A stretch of 64,000 nt of DNA from an uncultured Lachnospiraceae bacterium. GTDB taxonomy: Bacteria; Bacillota; Clostridia; Eubacteriales; Anaerofustaceae. Under the pieces are notes generated by a model that did no database searches, was not told where the DNA came from, and saw only the letters and a list, made by a program, of their open reading frames with translations. Positions within the stretch are counted from its first letter, which is position 1. Each line of letters opens with the position of its first letter. The translations under genes were made by a program, and so were the position numbers. This document shows, one piece after another, positions 8,370 to 16,555 of the stretch. Location of the stretch: positions 30,657 to 94,656 of the forward strand of contig CALWKX010000010.1 of NCBI GenBank assembly GCA_944381375.1, in the 5' to 3' direction.

Positions 8370-9322
8370 TGGTTAATCTCCTTATCTAGCGCATGGTTAT
8401 ATATTGAGCGGTTGTCAAGTACAAATACTTTTTCAGCGAATGTTTTTGACGCAGTCGTTTCCAGCGTTTTTTGCATTTGGTTCATTCTTGAATCAAGCAC
8501 GTCAAGATAATGCAGTAGTTCCGCTTCAGCAAACATCGGCGGTTTTGGACTCCCGAATTCCGGTTGCATATGATGAGAAAGTATCATGTGCTGCAGCAAT
8601 ATGGTTACTTCAACGTCTATATTGAGTTCGGAAGATAAAACGGCAAGTTCATTGATTGCTGAAGTTATATGCCCGAGGAGTTTTCCTTCTTTGCTGTATT
8701 CTGAAGCCACACCGTTTTCATCGCTTATTATTTCTTTTATTTTACCTATATCGTGTATGGCAATTCCGGCATATACCAGGTCGGGATTTAAAAATTCATA
8801 TATATCAAGAAGAGGTAGCGCGCATCTGAACATTGTATACATATGATAAACAAGCCCTCCCTTAACGGCATGGTGAAAGCTTATGGCCGCAGGATAATAC
8901 ATGAGCTGTTGTTTGTATTTTTCTATAAGAGCAAGCGATAATTTTCTTATATTATCATTTTTGATAGAACTTAGCAGTTCATGTATTTTTGCATACATTT
9001 TCTCAGGAGGATATGGAGCTGCGGCTATTAGGTCTTTGAGCTGTTCCGCATTAGGCGTCGCTTTTGCAATCTCATTTATTCTAAGCTGAAGCTTGCCGTT
9101 ATAAGTTTCACACACAGCGGAAATTTTAGCAAAACTTCCGGGTTCAAAATCTTTAGCCAGCGAGATGTCCATATCCCAAATTTTCCCTGATACTTCTCCT
9201 GTTATATCGCCTACTGATATATCAGCAAAATTCTTTCCGTTGCGAGCTTCTTTTATTGCAAATCGTTTCAGTATGTATATACCGCTTACATTGTCTCCCT
9301 GATTTATTTCATTAAGTTTCAT
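8366..9322 (-). CDS. yhaM: 3'-5' exoribonuclease YhaM family (OB-fold plus HD domain)
   Basis: A 318-residue protein of YhaM length. Residues 1-88 form an OB-fold nucleic-acid binding domain. The HD phosphohydrolase domain has His150-His151 (FHHAVKGG), His160 and His190-Asp191 (AIHDIGK), then QHMILSHH further on. YhaM trims RNA (and ssDNA) 3' ends in Bacillota with Mn or Co. GGAGGA precedes the ATG at 9322. It is divergent from dnaD, sharing an 87-base promoter region. Confidence 0.93.
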   Translation of the reverse strand: MKLNEINQGDNVSGIYILKRFAIKEARNGKNFADISVGDITGEVSGKIWDMDISLAKDFEPGSFAKISAVCETYNGKLQLRINEIAKATPNAEQLKDLIAAAPYPPEKMYAKIHELLSSIKNDNIRKLSLALIEKYKQQLMYYPAAISFHHAVKGGLVYHMYTMFRCALPLLDIYEFLNPDLVYAGIAIHDIGKIKEIISDENGVASEYSKEGKLLGHITSAINELAVLSSELNIDVEVTILLQHMILSHHMQPEFGSPKPPMFAEAELLHYLDVLDSRMNQMQKTLETTASKTFAEKVFVLDNRSIYNHALDKEINQ

Positions 9323-9349
9323 GCTCTTCCTCCGAAAACTATTTTATAT

Positions 9350-9380
9350 TTTACAATAAAACCTCGCGTTATGCTATAAT
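9350..9380 (+). promoter_or_regulatory. Candidate promoter for dnaD-dnaI-GNAT
   Basis: TTTACA at 9350-9355 and TATAAT at 9375-9380 with a 19-base spacer, 30 bases before the dnaD TTG start. The spacer is long, so the -35 box is uncertain. Confidence 0.5.
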
Positions 9381-9409
9381 AGTTTTACTAATTTTTTCGG
9401 AGTTTAATA

Positions 9410-10351
9410 TTGAACAGATTCGAATATATGCGTGAAATAGACGATATGGGCATAACTCCTGTGGAAAATTCTTTTTTAAACCATTACATGTCTAAAGCGC
9501 GTGGTGATTATGTCAAGGTGTATTTATACGGATTAAAATGCTGCTTTCAAGGCTCAAGCGAATTCCCTTCAAATTCGGAAATTGCTGATTTTCTCATGAT
9601 AGAAGAAGACGATGTTATGAAAGCATGGAAATATTGGGAAAAGCAGGGTATTATAATGCTTGCAAATGAAGGTGATGACCTCATTATAGAATATTACGGT
9701 GTTTCATCCATGCTTTTTGTTAAAGGCGAACGTCCTCAGAAGCGCAAAAAATCGAGAAAACCGCCTAATATGAAAGCCAAACAAATGTTTTCTGAGATTG
9801 AAGACAAAATCGGAAGGCTTCTTACTCATAATGAAATGGATAGTATATTATCATGGGTAGATGAATATAAATTTACCTATCAAACAATCGTACTTATTAT
9901 TGATGACTGTGTAAAAAGAGAAAAAAGAAGTTTCAGCTATTGGGAAAGCATGGCGAGCGTTTATCATGATTTGGGCATAACTACGTTTGATCAGGCTCAG
10001 CAGTATATTCAAAGCCGTGACAGCCGCTGGAAAGAATACAATGAAATAATGCATTATCTGGGATTTTTCAGAATGGCTTCCCAGACGGAAAAACAATATA
10101 TGAACAAATGGCTGGATGAGTATTCATTCGACTTCGATACTATAAAAAAAGCTTGCGATGAAACGGCTGCTACGGATAAACCTTCATTTAAATATATAGA
10201 CAGTATTCTAACTGCGTGGTATAAAGGGGAAGAACCGAAAGTAAAAAGACAACAAAATGCTTCATCCAAAAAAAGCAAAACAAGAATAAAGGACGAACAT
10301 AATTATGACGAAGAAATGATAGACAAACTGCTGTTTGGCGAGGAGGATTAA
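9410..10351 (+). CDS. dnaD: DnaD domain replication initiation protein
   Basis: The 313-residue protein has an N-terminal winged-helix part (about residues 15-85, including SEIADFLMIEEDDVMKAWKYW) and two DnaD/DnaB_2-type C-terminal repeats (about 125-195 and 205-275) with the aromatic SYW and FKYIDSIL motifs. A basic linker (KKSRKPP) joins them. DnaD-like proteins load the replicative helicase at oriC and restart sites. The start is TTG at 9410 with CGGAG 7 bases upstream. The gene directly precedes dnaI, the helicase loader, with one base between them. Confidence 0.9.
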   Translation: MNRFEYMREIDDMGITPVENSFLNHYMSKARGDYVKVYLYGLKCCFQGSSEFPSNSEIADFLMIEEDDVMKAWKYWEKQGIIMLANEGDDLIIEYYGVSSMLFVKGERPQKRKKSRKPPNMKAKQMFSEIEDKIGRLLTHNEMDSILSWVDEYKFTYQTIVLIIDDCVKREKRSFSYWESMASVYHDLGITTFDQAQQYIQSRDSRWKEYNEIMHYLGFFRMASQTEKQYMNKWLDEYSFDFDTIKKACDETAATDKPSFKYIDSILTAWYKGEEPKVKRQQNASSKKSKTRIKDEHNYDEEMIDKLLFGEED

Positions 10352-10352
10352 T

Positions 10353-11306
10353 TTGATCATTACATCCGAAACAAAAACGAAGTATGAAAATATGATCGCT
10401 GAAAGAAAATCGGCTTATGAAGAAAAAAGGCGAAAAATTTTAGACAGCGTACCAGGTATTAAAGAAGCTCTCAGTGAAAGAAATAAATACTGGGCGGAAG
10501 CTGCAAATGGCCGTATGGATATTGTTCAGGCGGAGAGGCTCGCAGATAAATGCGAAGAACGTATAAAAAAGCTTTTGACAAAAGCCGGATTCACTCACGA
10601 TGCGTTGGAATATAAACCAATGTGCAAAACTTGCCTCGATAAAGGTTTTGCAGACGGCCGCATCTGCACATGTCTTGAACATTTTCAGGCAAAAGAGCTA
10701 TTTGAAATGTCTAATATTAAAACTCTTATGGAAAAGGAGAATTTTTCGAGTTTTGATATTGAATTGTATTCGGATAGTTATCAGGGCAAAAGCATATCGC
10801 CAAAGGAAAATATGCGTAACGTGCTTGATAAAGTTGGTTTGTTCATAAAAAATTTCGGAGCTGTTAGCGAAAATCTTTTTATACAAGGTAAAGTAGGAGT
10901 GGGTAAATCTTTTCTTACTCACTGTATTGCCAAAGAGCTTAATGACAAAGGGTATTCAGTAATGTATATTACCGCTTTTAATCTTGTAAATACACTTTCC
11001 GACATATCATTCGGCCGCGGTGATAAAGCTTTGTATGATACAATAATAAATTCAGATTTGCTGATTATAGATGATTTCGGCTGTGAAAGACAAACTGATT
11101 TTTCCGAAACGCAGATTTTAAATGTCATCAATGACAGGATCATAAACGGCGCAGCAATAATAATTTCTACTAATCTGACAGCCTCAGAAATGAACAGTTC
11201 GTACGGCGAAAGAATTATGTCCAGAATTATAGGCAATTTCACAGGCATTAAAATATACGGCGAAGATTTAAGGTTGAGAAAAGCGGCGCAAAGGAATAAG
11301 GCATGA
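10353..11306 (+). CDS. dnaI: Helicase loader DnaI/DnaC-like AAA+ ATPase
   Basis: A 317-residue AAA+ protein. The N-terminal part has a zinc-binding-like set Cys91, Cys94, Cys105 and Cys107, as in DnaI. Walker A is GKVGVGKS at 179-186 and Walker B is LLIIDDFG, followed by sensor ISTNL. It loads replicative helicase onto DNA. The start is TTG at 10353, chosen because AGGAGG at 10341-10346 lies 6 bases before it. An earlier in-frame TTG at 10335 is upstream of that site. It overlaps the next gene by 4 bases. Confidence 0.93.
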   Translation: MIITSETKTKYENMIAERKSAYEEKRRKILDSVPGIKEALSERNKYWAEAANGRMDIVQAERLADKCEERIKKLLTKAGFTHDALEYKPMCKTCLDKGFADGRICTCLEHFQAKELFEMSNIKTLMEKENFSSFDIELYSDSYQGKSISPKENMRNVLDKVGLFIKNFGAVSENLFIQGKVGVGKSFLTHCIAKELNDKGYSVMYITAFNLVNTLSDISFGRGDKALYDTIINSDLLIIDDFGCERQTDFSETQILNVINDRIINGAAIIISTNLTASEMNSSYGERIMSRIIGNFTGIKIYGEDLRLRKAAQRNKA

Positions 11307-11785
11307 AAAACAGCGTTTTGATAAAGCCTGCTTCGGAAAAAGATATTGCTGATATAATTTTTTTCATAAATAAACTTGCCGAATATGAAAATCTGTCTGA
11401 TAAGGTTCAGCTCAATGAAAAAGAGTTAAAGAAATGGCTGTTTGACGAGAAAAAAGCTGAAGTTGTTTTTGCTGCTGTTAACGGCATCAAAGTAGGCTTC
11501 GCGTTGTATTTCACGAATTTCTCTACTTTTTTAGGCAAACCGGGATTGTATTTGGAAGATTTGTATGTTTTGGAAGAATTCAGACATAAAGGCGTAGGCA
11601 AAACGATATTGAAATATTTGTGTTCGAAAGCTATGCAGTGCGGATATGGCCGAGTTGAATGGTCGTGTTTGAATTGGAATAAGCCGAGTATTGATTTCTA
11701 TTTGAATATGGGGGCTGAGGCGTTGAATGATTGGACGGTTTATCGTCTTGAAGGCCAGTGTTTAGCTTCGTTAGGTGATAAATAG
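11303..11785 (+). CDS. GNAT family N-acetyltransferase (diamine acetyltransferase-like)
   Basis: The 160 residues form a single GNAT domain. LYLEDLYVLEEFRHKGVG contains the acetyl-CoA binding RxxGxG motif, and WNKPSIDFYLNMGAE is the usual motif B region. The Y-L-E-D-L-Y-V pattern is typical of spermidine/thialysine acetyltransferases (SSAT-like), so a polyamine or small amine is a plausible acceptor. Its ATG overlaps the dnaI stop, and it ends the operon. Confidence 0.88.
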   Translation: MKNSVLIKPASEKDIADIIFFINKLAEYENLSDKVQLNEKELKKWLFDEKKAEVVFAAVNGIKVGFALYFTNFSTFLGKPGLYLEDLYVLEEFRHKGVGKTILKYLCSKAMQCGYGRVEWSCLNWNKPSIDFYLNMGAEALNDWTVYRLEGQCLASLGDK

Positions 11786-11789
11786 TTGT

Positions 11790-11818
11790 AAAAAAAATAA
11801 AGCCGCCCTTTGGCGGCT
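11790..11818 (-). terminator. Rho-independent terminator facing the minus strand
   Basis: AGCCGCC/GGCGGCT stem with 4-base loop. On the minus strand it is followed by TTTATTTTTTTT, so it is built to stop a leftward transcript. The only leftward candidate is the remnant at 11862-11993. Confidence 0.7.
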
Positions 11819-11861
11819 CAGTAAAACAGCATAAGGTTTTCGGAAAACGGCGCAGCTTCGG

Positions 11862-11993
11862 TTATGCCGTTTTTCCGTTATGCAAGCCATTAAGCAAGGA
11901 CGTCATCTCGTCCAAGTCAAGATATGTCCGCACCTTTCCGAAAAATAAGTCAATGTTTTCTGCCAGTTCTTCCTGCCTCTGCTCGCATATTGT
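11862..11993 (-). pseudogene. Remnant resembling the C-terminal tail of a large serine recombinase
   Basis: An open stretch of 43 codons on the minus strand ends in a stop at 11862 and is bounded upstream by another stop. It reads EQRQEELAENIDLFFGKVRT, then LDLDEMTSLLNG. The spacing of ENIDLFF, KVRTYLD and ELT-like residues resembles the coiled-coil/DUF4368 end of Tn4451-type resolvases. The rest of the gene is absent. It sits just before a leftward terminator, as a true gene end would. The match is from memory of the family and is weak. Confidence 0.3.
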
Positions 11994-12134
11994 TTAATAT
12001 CGCATCTTATCCGATTGTATGATAATTTCGTGCGTCTGCAATTTCTGTTACAGAGGATTTTTTACCACGATATGACCGTTCTTAATAATTTGTTTTTTGC
12101 GTTTTTGCCTGAAAATAAAAAGATCGAAAAATGA

Positions 12135-12163
12135 TTGACTTACTATACAGCTTGTGATATGCT
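12135..12163 (+). promoter_or_regulatory. Promoter of the attenuator-like leader
   Basis: TTGACT at 12135-12140, 17-base spacer, TATGCT at 12158-12163. Transcription would begin near 12170, just before the short leader frame. Confidence 0.6.
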
Positions 12164-12169
12164 AAGCAA

Positions 12170-12247
12170 AAATATGTTTCTGCCGAGAAACGCTTATTCT
12201 TATTCCATTAGGCCTTTGAAGGAGTAGGAATGAGCGCTTGTTTTTTT
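12170..12247 (+). promoter_or_regulatory. Transcription attenuator-like leader with 17-codon upstream frame
   Basis: A 17-bp hairpin pairs 12190-12206 with 12221-12237 (four G-U pairs, otherwise complete) and is followed by seven T residues at 12241-12247, a strong terminator only about 75 bases after the promoter. A short frame at 12174-12227 (ATG to TAG, MFLPRNAYSYSIRPLKE) runs through the left arm and loop and ends inside the right arm. A ribosome stalled on it could open the terminator. This is the layout of leaders controlling ribosome-targeting antibiotic resistance genes. No such gene now follows directly. Confidence 0.55.
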
Positions 12248-12337
12248 GAAAGGTCATGGTATTTTGAGAAAAATAAAGCGACAGAAAAATTTAGCACTCA
12301 AACACGCGCCGTGAAGCATCGTTGCAAATCGCGATAA
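12230..12337 (+). CDS. Possible 35-codon small protein after the leader hairpin
   Basis: ATG at 12230 has AAGGAG at 12219-12224. The frame encodes a short basic peptide beginning MSACFFERSWYFEKNK and ending in HRCKSR. Its start is buried in the terminator stem, so translation would need read-through of the hairpin. I do not recognise it; it may be a second leader peptide or chance. Confidence 0.3.
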   Translation: MSACFFERSWYFEKNKATEKFSTQTRAVKHRCKSR

Positions 12338-12478
12338 TGTCAAACCGCCAGTGGAAGCCTCTTTGTATATTGGAAATGACAATTGACTATGTAATGTGGA
12401 AAGAGGCGATAGAACTTAAAAGATAATAGAATAACCTGTAAATGAAATCAGCCCGCCGGGGTTTTATTTAATGTGTAG

Positions 12479-12507
12479 TAGGCCAGCGTTACACAAACGC
12501 TGGCCTA
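12479..12507 (+). promoter_or_regulatory. Strong hairpin just upstream of the GAP-family gene
   Basis: A perfect 12-bp stem (TAGGCCAGCGTT / AACGCTGGCCTA) with a 5-base loop, followed by TTT, lies 9 bases before the AAGGAG site of the next gene. It may be the terminator of the preceding leader transcript or a control element. A second hairpin (GCCTCTTT/AAAGAGGC, 35-base loop) lies at 12357-12407. The stretch 11994-12134 holds no recognisable feature. Confidence 0.5.
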
Positions 12508-12531
12508 TTTGAATTTAAGGAGTGAAAGAAT

Positions 12532-13226
12532 ATGTGGTTTTTATTAGGTACTACCTTAACAGCAAGTTTTTTTGACAGTTTAATCCGTCTGCTATTGCGC
12601 AGCAGATGTTACTTCAGGCTATGGTAAAAAAGAAACGCCATATTTGGTTTTTTATTTCTGGTATTGGAACAGCAAATTTGATAATGGGCTTAGCCATTTA
12701 TTATGGCATTGCTGCATGGGTGTCAAAATTCCTTGTGAAAATTGCAAATGCGTATCATTTGTATGTATATGGGGCGGCGACAATAAGCGGTATAATACTT
12801 TTGGCTGTTGGAATTCGGCTCATAATCAAGATAAGACAAAGCAGCTCAGGTCAAAATGATAATGGATGCAAGGAAGCTAACAGTGTCAAAGCCCCTGCCC
12901 AGCTTTCCACCATATCTTTGTTTATCATGGGAGCAGCTTTTTGCATGGTAGAATTGACGAGTGCATTCCCGTATTTTGGCTTTTTAGCGCTTTTAACAAG
13001 TTATCGATTGATATTTCCATTGGCGCTGTTATTCATGCTCATTTATAACTTCAGGTATGTGCTCCCGCTCATTCTGCTCTATTTTGGATACAACAAATTG
13101 CAAGGGACGACTACAATCAAAAAATTAGAAAGCGTATTAGATAAAATATCATCATACATTGTACCGGTCGTAGTAAGTTTAGCAGGGATTTTTTTAATTT
13201 ATTATGGTGTAATATCTTTATTTTAA
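12532..13226 (+). pseudogene. GAP-family (LysE/DsbD-like) membrane protein gene with a one-base deletion
   Basis: AAGGAG precedes an ATG at 12532 that starts MWFLLGTTLTASFFDSL and then runs into a stop at about 12628. The next frame continues as PSAIAQQMLLQAMV and on to 13226 with about six membrane helices. The family motif should read DSLNPSAIAQQ, so one A is missing near 12580-12583 (TTTAA for TTTAAA). The intact product would be about 230 residues, a GAP-family transporter-like membrane protein. A shorter product from the ATG at 12606 would lack the first helix and the NPS motif. A sequencing error or slippage on the A run cannot be ruled out. Confidence 0.75.
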
Positions 13227-14050
13227 AGCAATGAAAGTAGTGAATTTTAAAACTGTGGCCGGTAAGCGGGCAGACGTTTAGCGGAAGCGATGAATATCGC
13301 ATACTATGACAAAGATATTGCGACTGCCTTGATAAACATGGTAATTGGCTTGCGTGATTTCATGATTGTGCGGGCTGCATTTTGCAGGATTAAAATTTTT
13401 GAGTCTGTTTATACGTGCAGATATGAGTTTCAAAATTACCCGTTGCTGGGAAAAATAAGCCGCCGGAACAGTGATGATATGCAAGGAGCCACAACAAGAG
13501 ATTATATCTATTGATAAAAAAAGAGCATTATTATCAGTTCTATATATGCGAGCCCTGCCCGAATTTAAATTTAGAAAAAGCCGTCAAAGATAAACTTCGC
13601 GCCTTAAGTTCTTGACGGCTTTTCTCGTCTTTGCTGTTAGACAGGCAAGATGGTGCAAGCGGATAAACTGCTGCGCTTTCAATCTATGATAATGTGTTAC
13701 GCGATAGGAAGTGATAGAGCTTTGCACAACGCGGCTTTGTAGACGCGAAACAAAGATAATAAGGACTTTATATTTCTATACTCAAAATGGCGGTCTACTG
13801 CGTAACAGTTCGTTATGCCAGCGTGTGGATATTTAGACGGACAAAAAACCTTGATTTATGCGGCTTGCGTAGAGCAGAAACAGAGCAGGGAATATCATAT
13901 CCCTCGAAAGCGGAAAAATGCCGTTCTATTGTTCCACGCAGTATAGAAAAAGCAGATAAGAAGTCCTTACCTGCTTTCTGCTGTAAATGCGCTACCATAT
14001 TTATGTTTGTCGCTTATACTGTTTTATGATGATTTAAGAACGTTTTTATT
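13227..14050. other. Gene-poor decayed stretch between the GAP gene and the LCP gene
   Basis: I find no convincing gene in these 824 bases. Short open frames occur on both strands (for example 13290-13514 and 13787-14029 on +) but lack good ribosome sites and family motifs. A good hairpin lies at 13576-13623 and a weaker one near 13947-13980. Together with the recombinase tail, the leader and the broken GAP gene, it looks like the worn remains of an integrated element between the GNAT gene and the LCP gene. Confidence 0.5.
13576..13623. terminator. Inverted repeat, terminator-like
   Basis: Perfect 12-bp arms AAAAGCCGTCAA / TTGACGGCTTTT around a 24-base loop, ending in TTTT and continuing TCTCGTCTTT. 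Confidence 0.55.
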
Positions 14051-15517
14051 TTAATTCATATTCATGATGTTATTGATTTCTTCCTGCGCATTGTTTATAG
14101 AATCTTCATAGGGTACCATAACATAAAGCTCCTGATCGCCGCCGGAATAAGTATAAGCGTATTCGTCGTATCCGTCCAGACTTATTATGCTGATGTCCCA
14201 TGATTTCATATCACTAAGCTGCATTCTTATAAGACCTTTCATTTCTTTGGCAGATAAATTTGTTTCAATGCCTTCAGCTATACATGTTATGATGTCTTGG
14301 CAGTTAAACAGTGTATCAATAGATATTATTTTGTTCAAAAGGCTTTTAACCACTTGCATTTGATTTTGTACACGGTCTTTATCTCCATGGGGGAGCGCAT
14401 AGCGTTCGCGGCAAAAGGCAAGCGTCTCAGCGCCGTTAAGTGTGTTTGAACCGCTTTTTACACTTACGCCTGTTATAGGATTGCTGAAAGCATATTCCGA
14501 ATAAATAGTAATTCCGCCAAGCGTGTCAACAAGATCTATCAAAGAATTGTAGCTGACCCTTGCATAGTAATTAATTTTAATATCCAAAAGCTGCTCTACA
14601 GAGTCTATTGTGCAGTCAATTCCATATAAGCCAGTATGGGTAAGCTTGTCTTTTTCGCCTTCGCTTTCATTTATGTCTACATAAAAATCTCTCGGTATAC
14701 CTATGAGCAGTACTTTTTTATTTAGCGGATTTATAACGGCAAGCATATTGACGTCCGAATGAGTTACTTCGTCGTCAAGCCCTAAAGTGTCCACTCCTGA
14801 TATAAATACTATAAATGGGTCTGTTGCAATATTGTCGGCCGGATTTGAAGATGTTGCTGTTTTCTCATGTCTTGACGCCGTGTATATCACCTTTGTATTT
14901 TGAGCAAAAGACGGATATTCGCTTTCTACTGAACTTCTTTGATTTTCATTTAGTATGATTGCGCTGATTTCGTTATTCATCAATGCGTTTATATAGTTTG
15001 ATTCATTATCATATTCCTTGATTGTTACGCTGTTTTTAGTCTTGTCCTGTAGTTCGCTTATACACAGCTCATTGCCTTGTGATAACGAAGGCAGAGCGTA
15101 TATACCAACATTAGTATCTTGTAAATCTTTTATTCCGTTTATATCGGCGTTGCTTAAAGTTACAATCGATATGTTTTCTACCGTCTTGCCTGCGGCAAAA
15201 ATATTCATGGCGTTGTTGAGTATATCTGTAATCAAATACGAAGAAATTAATAATACAGCGCTGATAAGTATTGCAATAAAAGAACAGACGCTTTTCCAGC
15301 CTTTTCTGACATTCGGTTCAGATTTCAGAAGCAGATAAAAAATTATTAATAAAATAACAGAAGCTCCTGCAAGCGCCGCAATGTATTTGAAAGGAAATAT
15401 TCCTGACAACACAGCAGTTATTATTATTGCAATAATAGATATTGTGAGCAGGAATTTTGCAAAACCATATGGCCTTTTAGTTCTGCGGAGTTTTATTCTT
15501 TTTAATTTTCTCGCCAT
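14051..15517 (-). CDS. LytR-CpsA-Psr (LCP) family cell-wall glycopolymer ligase
   Basis: A 488-residue membrane protein with three N-terminal helices (about residues 18-40, 45-67, 78-100), then an accessory region (about 115-220) and the LCP domain (about 235-420). LCP motifs seen are FISGVDT, SDVNMLAVINP, IPRDFYV and FCRERY followed by GDKDRVQNQ. This matches the CpsA/Cps2A layout of three helices, accessory domain and LCP domain. LCP enzymes move glycopolymers from a polyprenyl carrier to peptidoglycan outside the membrane. A nucleotidyltransferase gene 15 bases upstream fits surface-polymer synthesis. Confidence 0.9.
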   Translation of the reverse strand: MARKLKRIKLRRTKRPYGFAKFLLTISIIAIIITAVLSGIFPFKYIAALAGASVILLIIFYLLLKSEPNVRKGWKSVCSFIAILISAVLLISSYLITDILNNAMNIFAAGKTVENISIVTLSNADINGIKDLQDTNVGIYALPSLSQGNELCISELQDKTKNSVTIKEYDNESNYINALMNNEISAIILNENQRSSVESEYPSFAQNTKVIYTASRHEKTATSSNPADNIATDPFIVFISGVDTLGLDDEVTHSDVNMLAVINPLNKKVLLIGIPRDFYVDINESEGEKDKLTHTGLYGIDCTIDSVEQLLDIKINYYARVSYNSLIDLVDTLGGITIYSEYAFSNPITGVSVKSGSNTLNGAETLAFCRERYALPHGDKDRVQNQMQVVKSLLNKIISIDTLFNCQDIITCIAEGIETNLSAKEMKGLIRMQLSDMKSWDISIISLDGYDEYAYTYSGGDQELYVMVPYEDSINNAQEEINNIMNMN

Positions 15518-15532
15518 AATAATTCGAATTTC

Positions 15533-16411
15533 CTATACGGTGATTTTATTTGAGCAAAAATTTGTTATATATTTCCCGTATTCAGCTGCATTCATTTTTT
15601 CGGCAAGCTCATTAAGTTTGTTTATATCTATATATCCTTTTTTGTATGCAGTAATATCAGCGCTGCCTATGATAGTATTTTCAGCTTCCTGTATGTTTTT
15701 GATACATTCAGACGCTGTAAACGTCCTTTCAGCGCTTCCCACGTCATGCCATATAAATTCTTTCGGAAGAGGCTCCACATATAATTTGCCGTTTTTTAAA
15801 TATTGCTCGTTCACGTGAGTTATTTCAAGCTCTCCTCGCGCAGAAGGAGTCAGCGCCTTGGCAATTTTAACTACTTCATTATTGTAATAATAAAGACCCG
15901 GTACAATGTAATTGGACTTTGGATTTTCTGGCTTTTCTTCGATGGAAATAACTTTATTGTCCTTGTCGAATTCTATAACGCCGAATGGTCTGGGGTCAGA
16001 TACGTATATTCCGAATACAACAGCGCCGTCAAGTTTGTTTATGGCTCCGGAAAGTATTTTGCCCATTTCAGGATGATAAAAAATATTATCTCCGAGAATT
16101 AAGCATACATTATCTTTTCCAATAAATTCTTCACCAATTATGAATGCGTCTGCAATGCCCTTCGGGACGGATTGTTCGATGTATTCTATGCTGAGTCCCC
16201 ATTGGCTGCCGTCGCCCATAAGCTCTTTAAACCATTCCGTTTTTCCCGGAGGGGTAATTATGAGTATCTGAGTTATACCGCTTTCCATCAGTGTGCAAAG
16301 CGAGTAGTATATAAGAGGCTTGTCGTAAACGCCGACCAATGCCTTAGGCGTAGACAGTGTAATGGGATACATTCTGGTGGCTTTCCCTGCGCAAAGTATA
16401 ATACCTTTCAT
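15533..16411 (-). CDS. Sugar-1-phosphate nucleotidyltransferase (RmlA-like)
   Basis: A 292-residue protein of glucose-1-phosphate thymidylyltransferase length. GIILCAGKATRMYPIT with PKALVGVYDKPLIYY is the nucleotide-binding start, LGDNIFYH the metal/sugar region, and WHDVGSAERTFTAS the late RmlA motif. The usual GGSGTRL reads AGKATRM: the Arg is kept but the middle Gly is Ala. It makes a dNDP- or NDP-sugar, probably for the polymer handled by the downstream LCP protein. The second ATG (16411) is preferred because AGGAGG directly abuts the first ATG at 16417 and lies 6 bases from this one. Confidence 0.88.
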   Translation of the reverse strand: MKGIILCAGKATRMYPITLSTPKALVGVYDKPLIYYSLCTLMESGITQILIITPPGKTEWFKELMGDGSQWGLSIEYIEQSVPKGIADAFIIGEEFIGKDNVCLILGDNIFYHPEMGKILSGAINKLDGAVVFGIYVSDPRPFGVIEFDKDNKVISIEEKPENPKSNYIVPGLYYYNNEVVKIAKALTPSARGELEITHVNEQYLKNGKLYVEPLPKEFIWHDVGSAERTFTASECIKNIQEAENTIIGSADITAYKKGYIDINKLNELAEKMNAAEYGKYITNFCSNKITV

Positions 16412-16555
16412 TTGCATCCTCCTGAAATCTATAATAGGGACAATTGACGCTTGTCCTTATTATAACATTATTAAATGCCGAAAAATATGAAATATTCTAT
16501 TTAATCGATGTCTAATATATATATATTGGATAATAAAGCGTAAAACAGCTATGCA

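Noticed and set aside
13290..13514. 74-codon + frame (and an opposing minus frame) after the GAP gene
   Set aside because: I considered a cysteine-rich KTR-like protein from a mobile element, but the match needs several frame changes and is not convincing.
13787..14029. 80-codon + frame before the LCP gene
   Set aside because: No ribosome site, ends within a hairpin-rich stretch, composition unlike the real genes.
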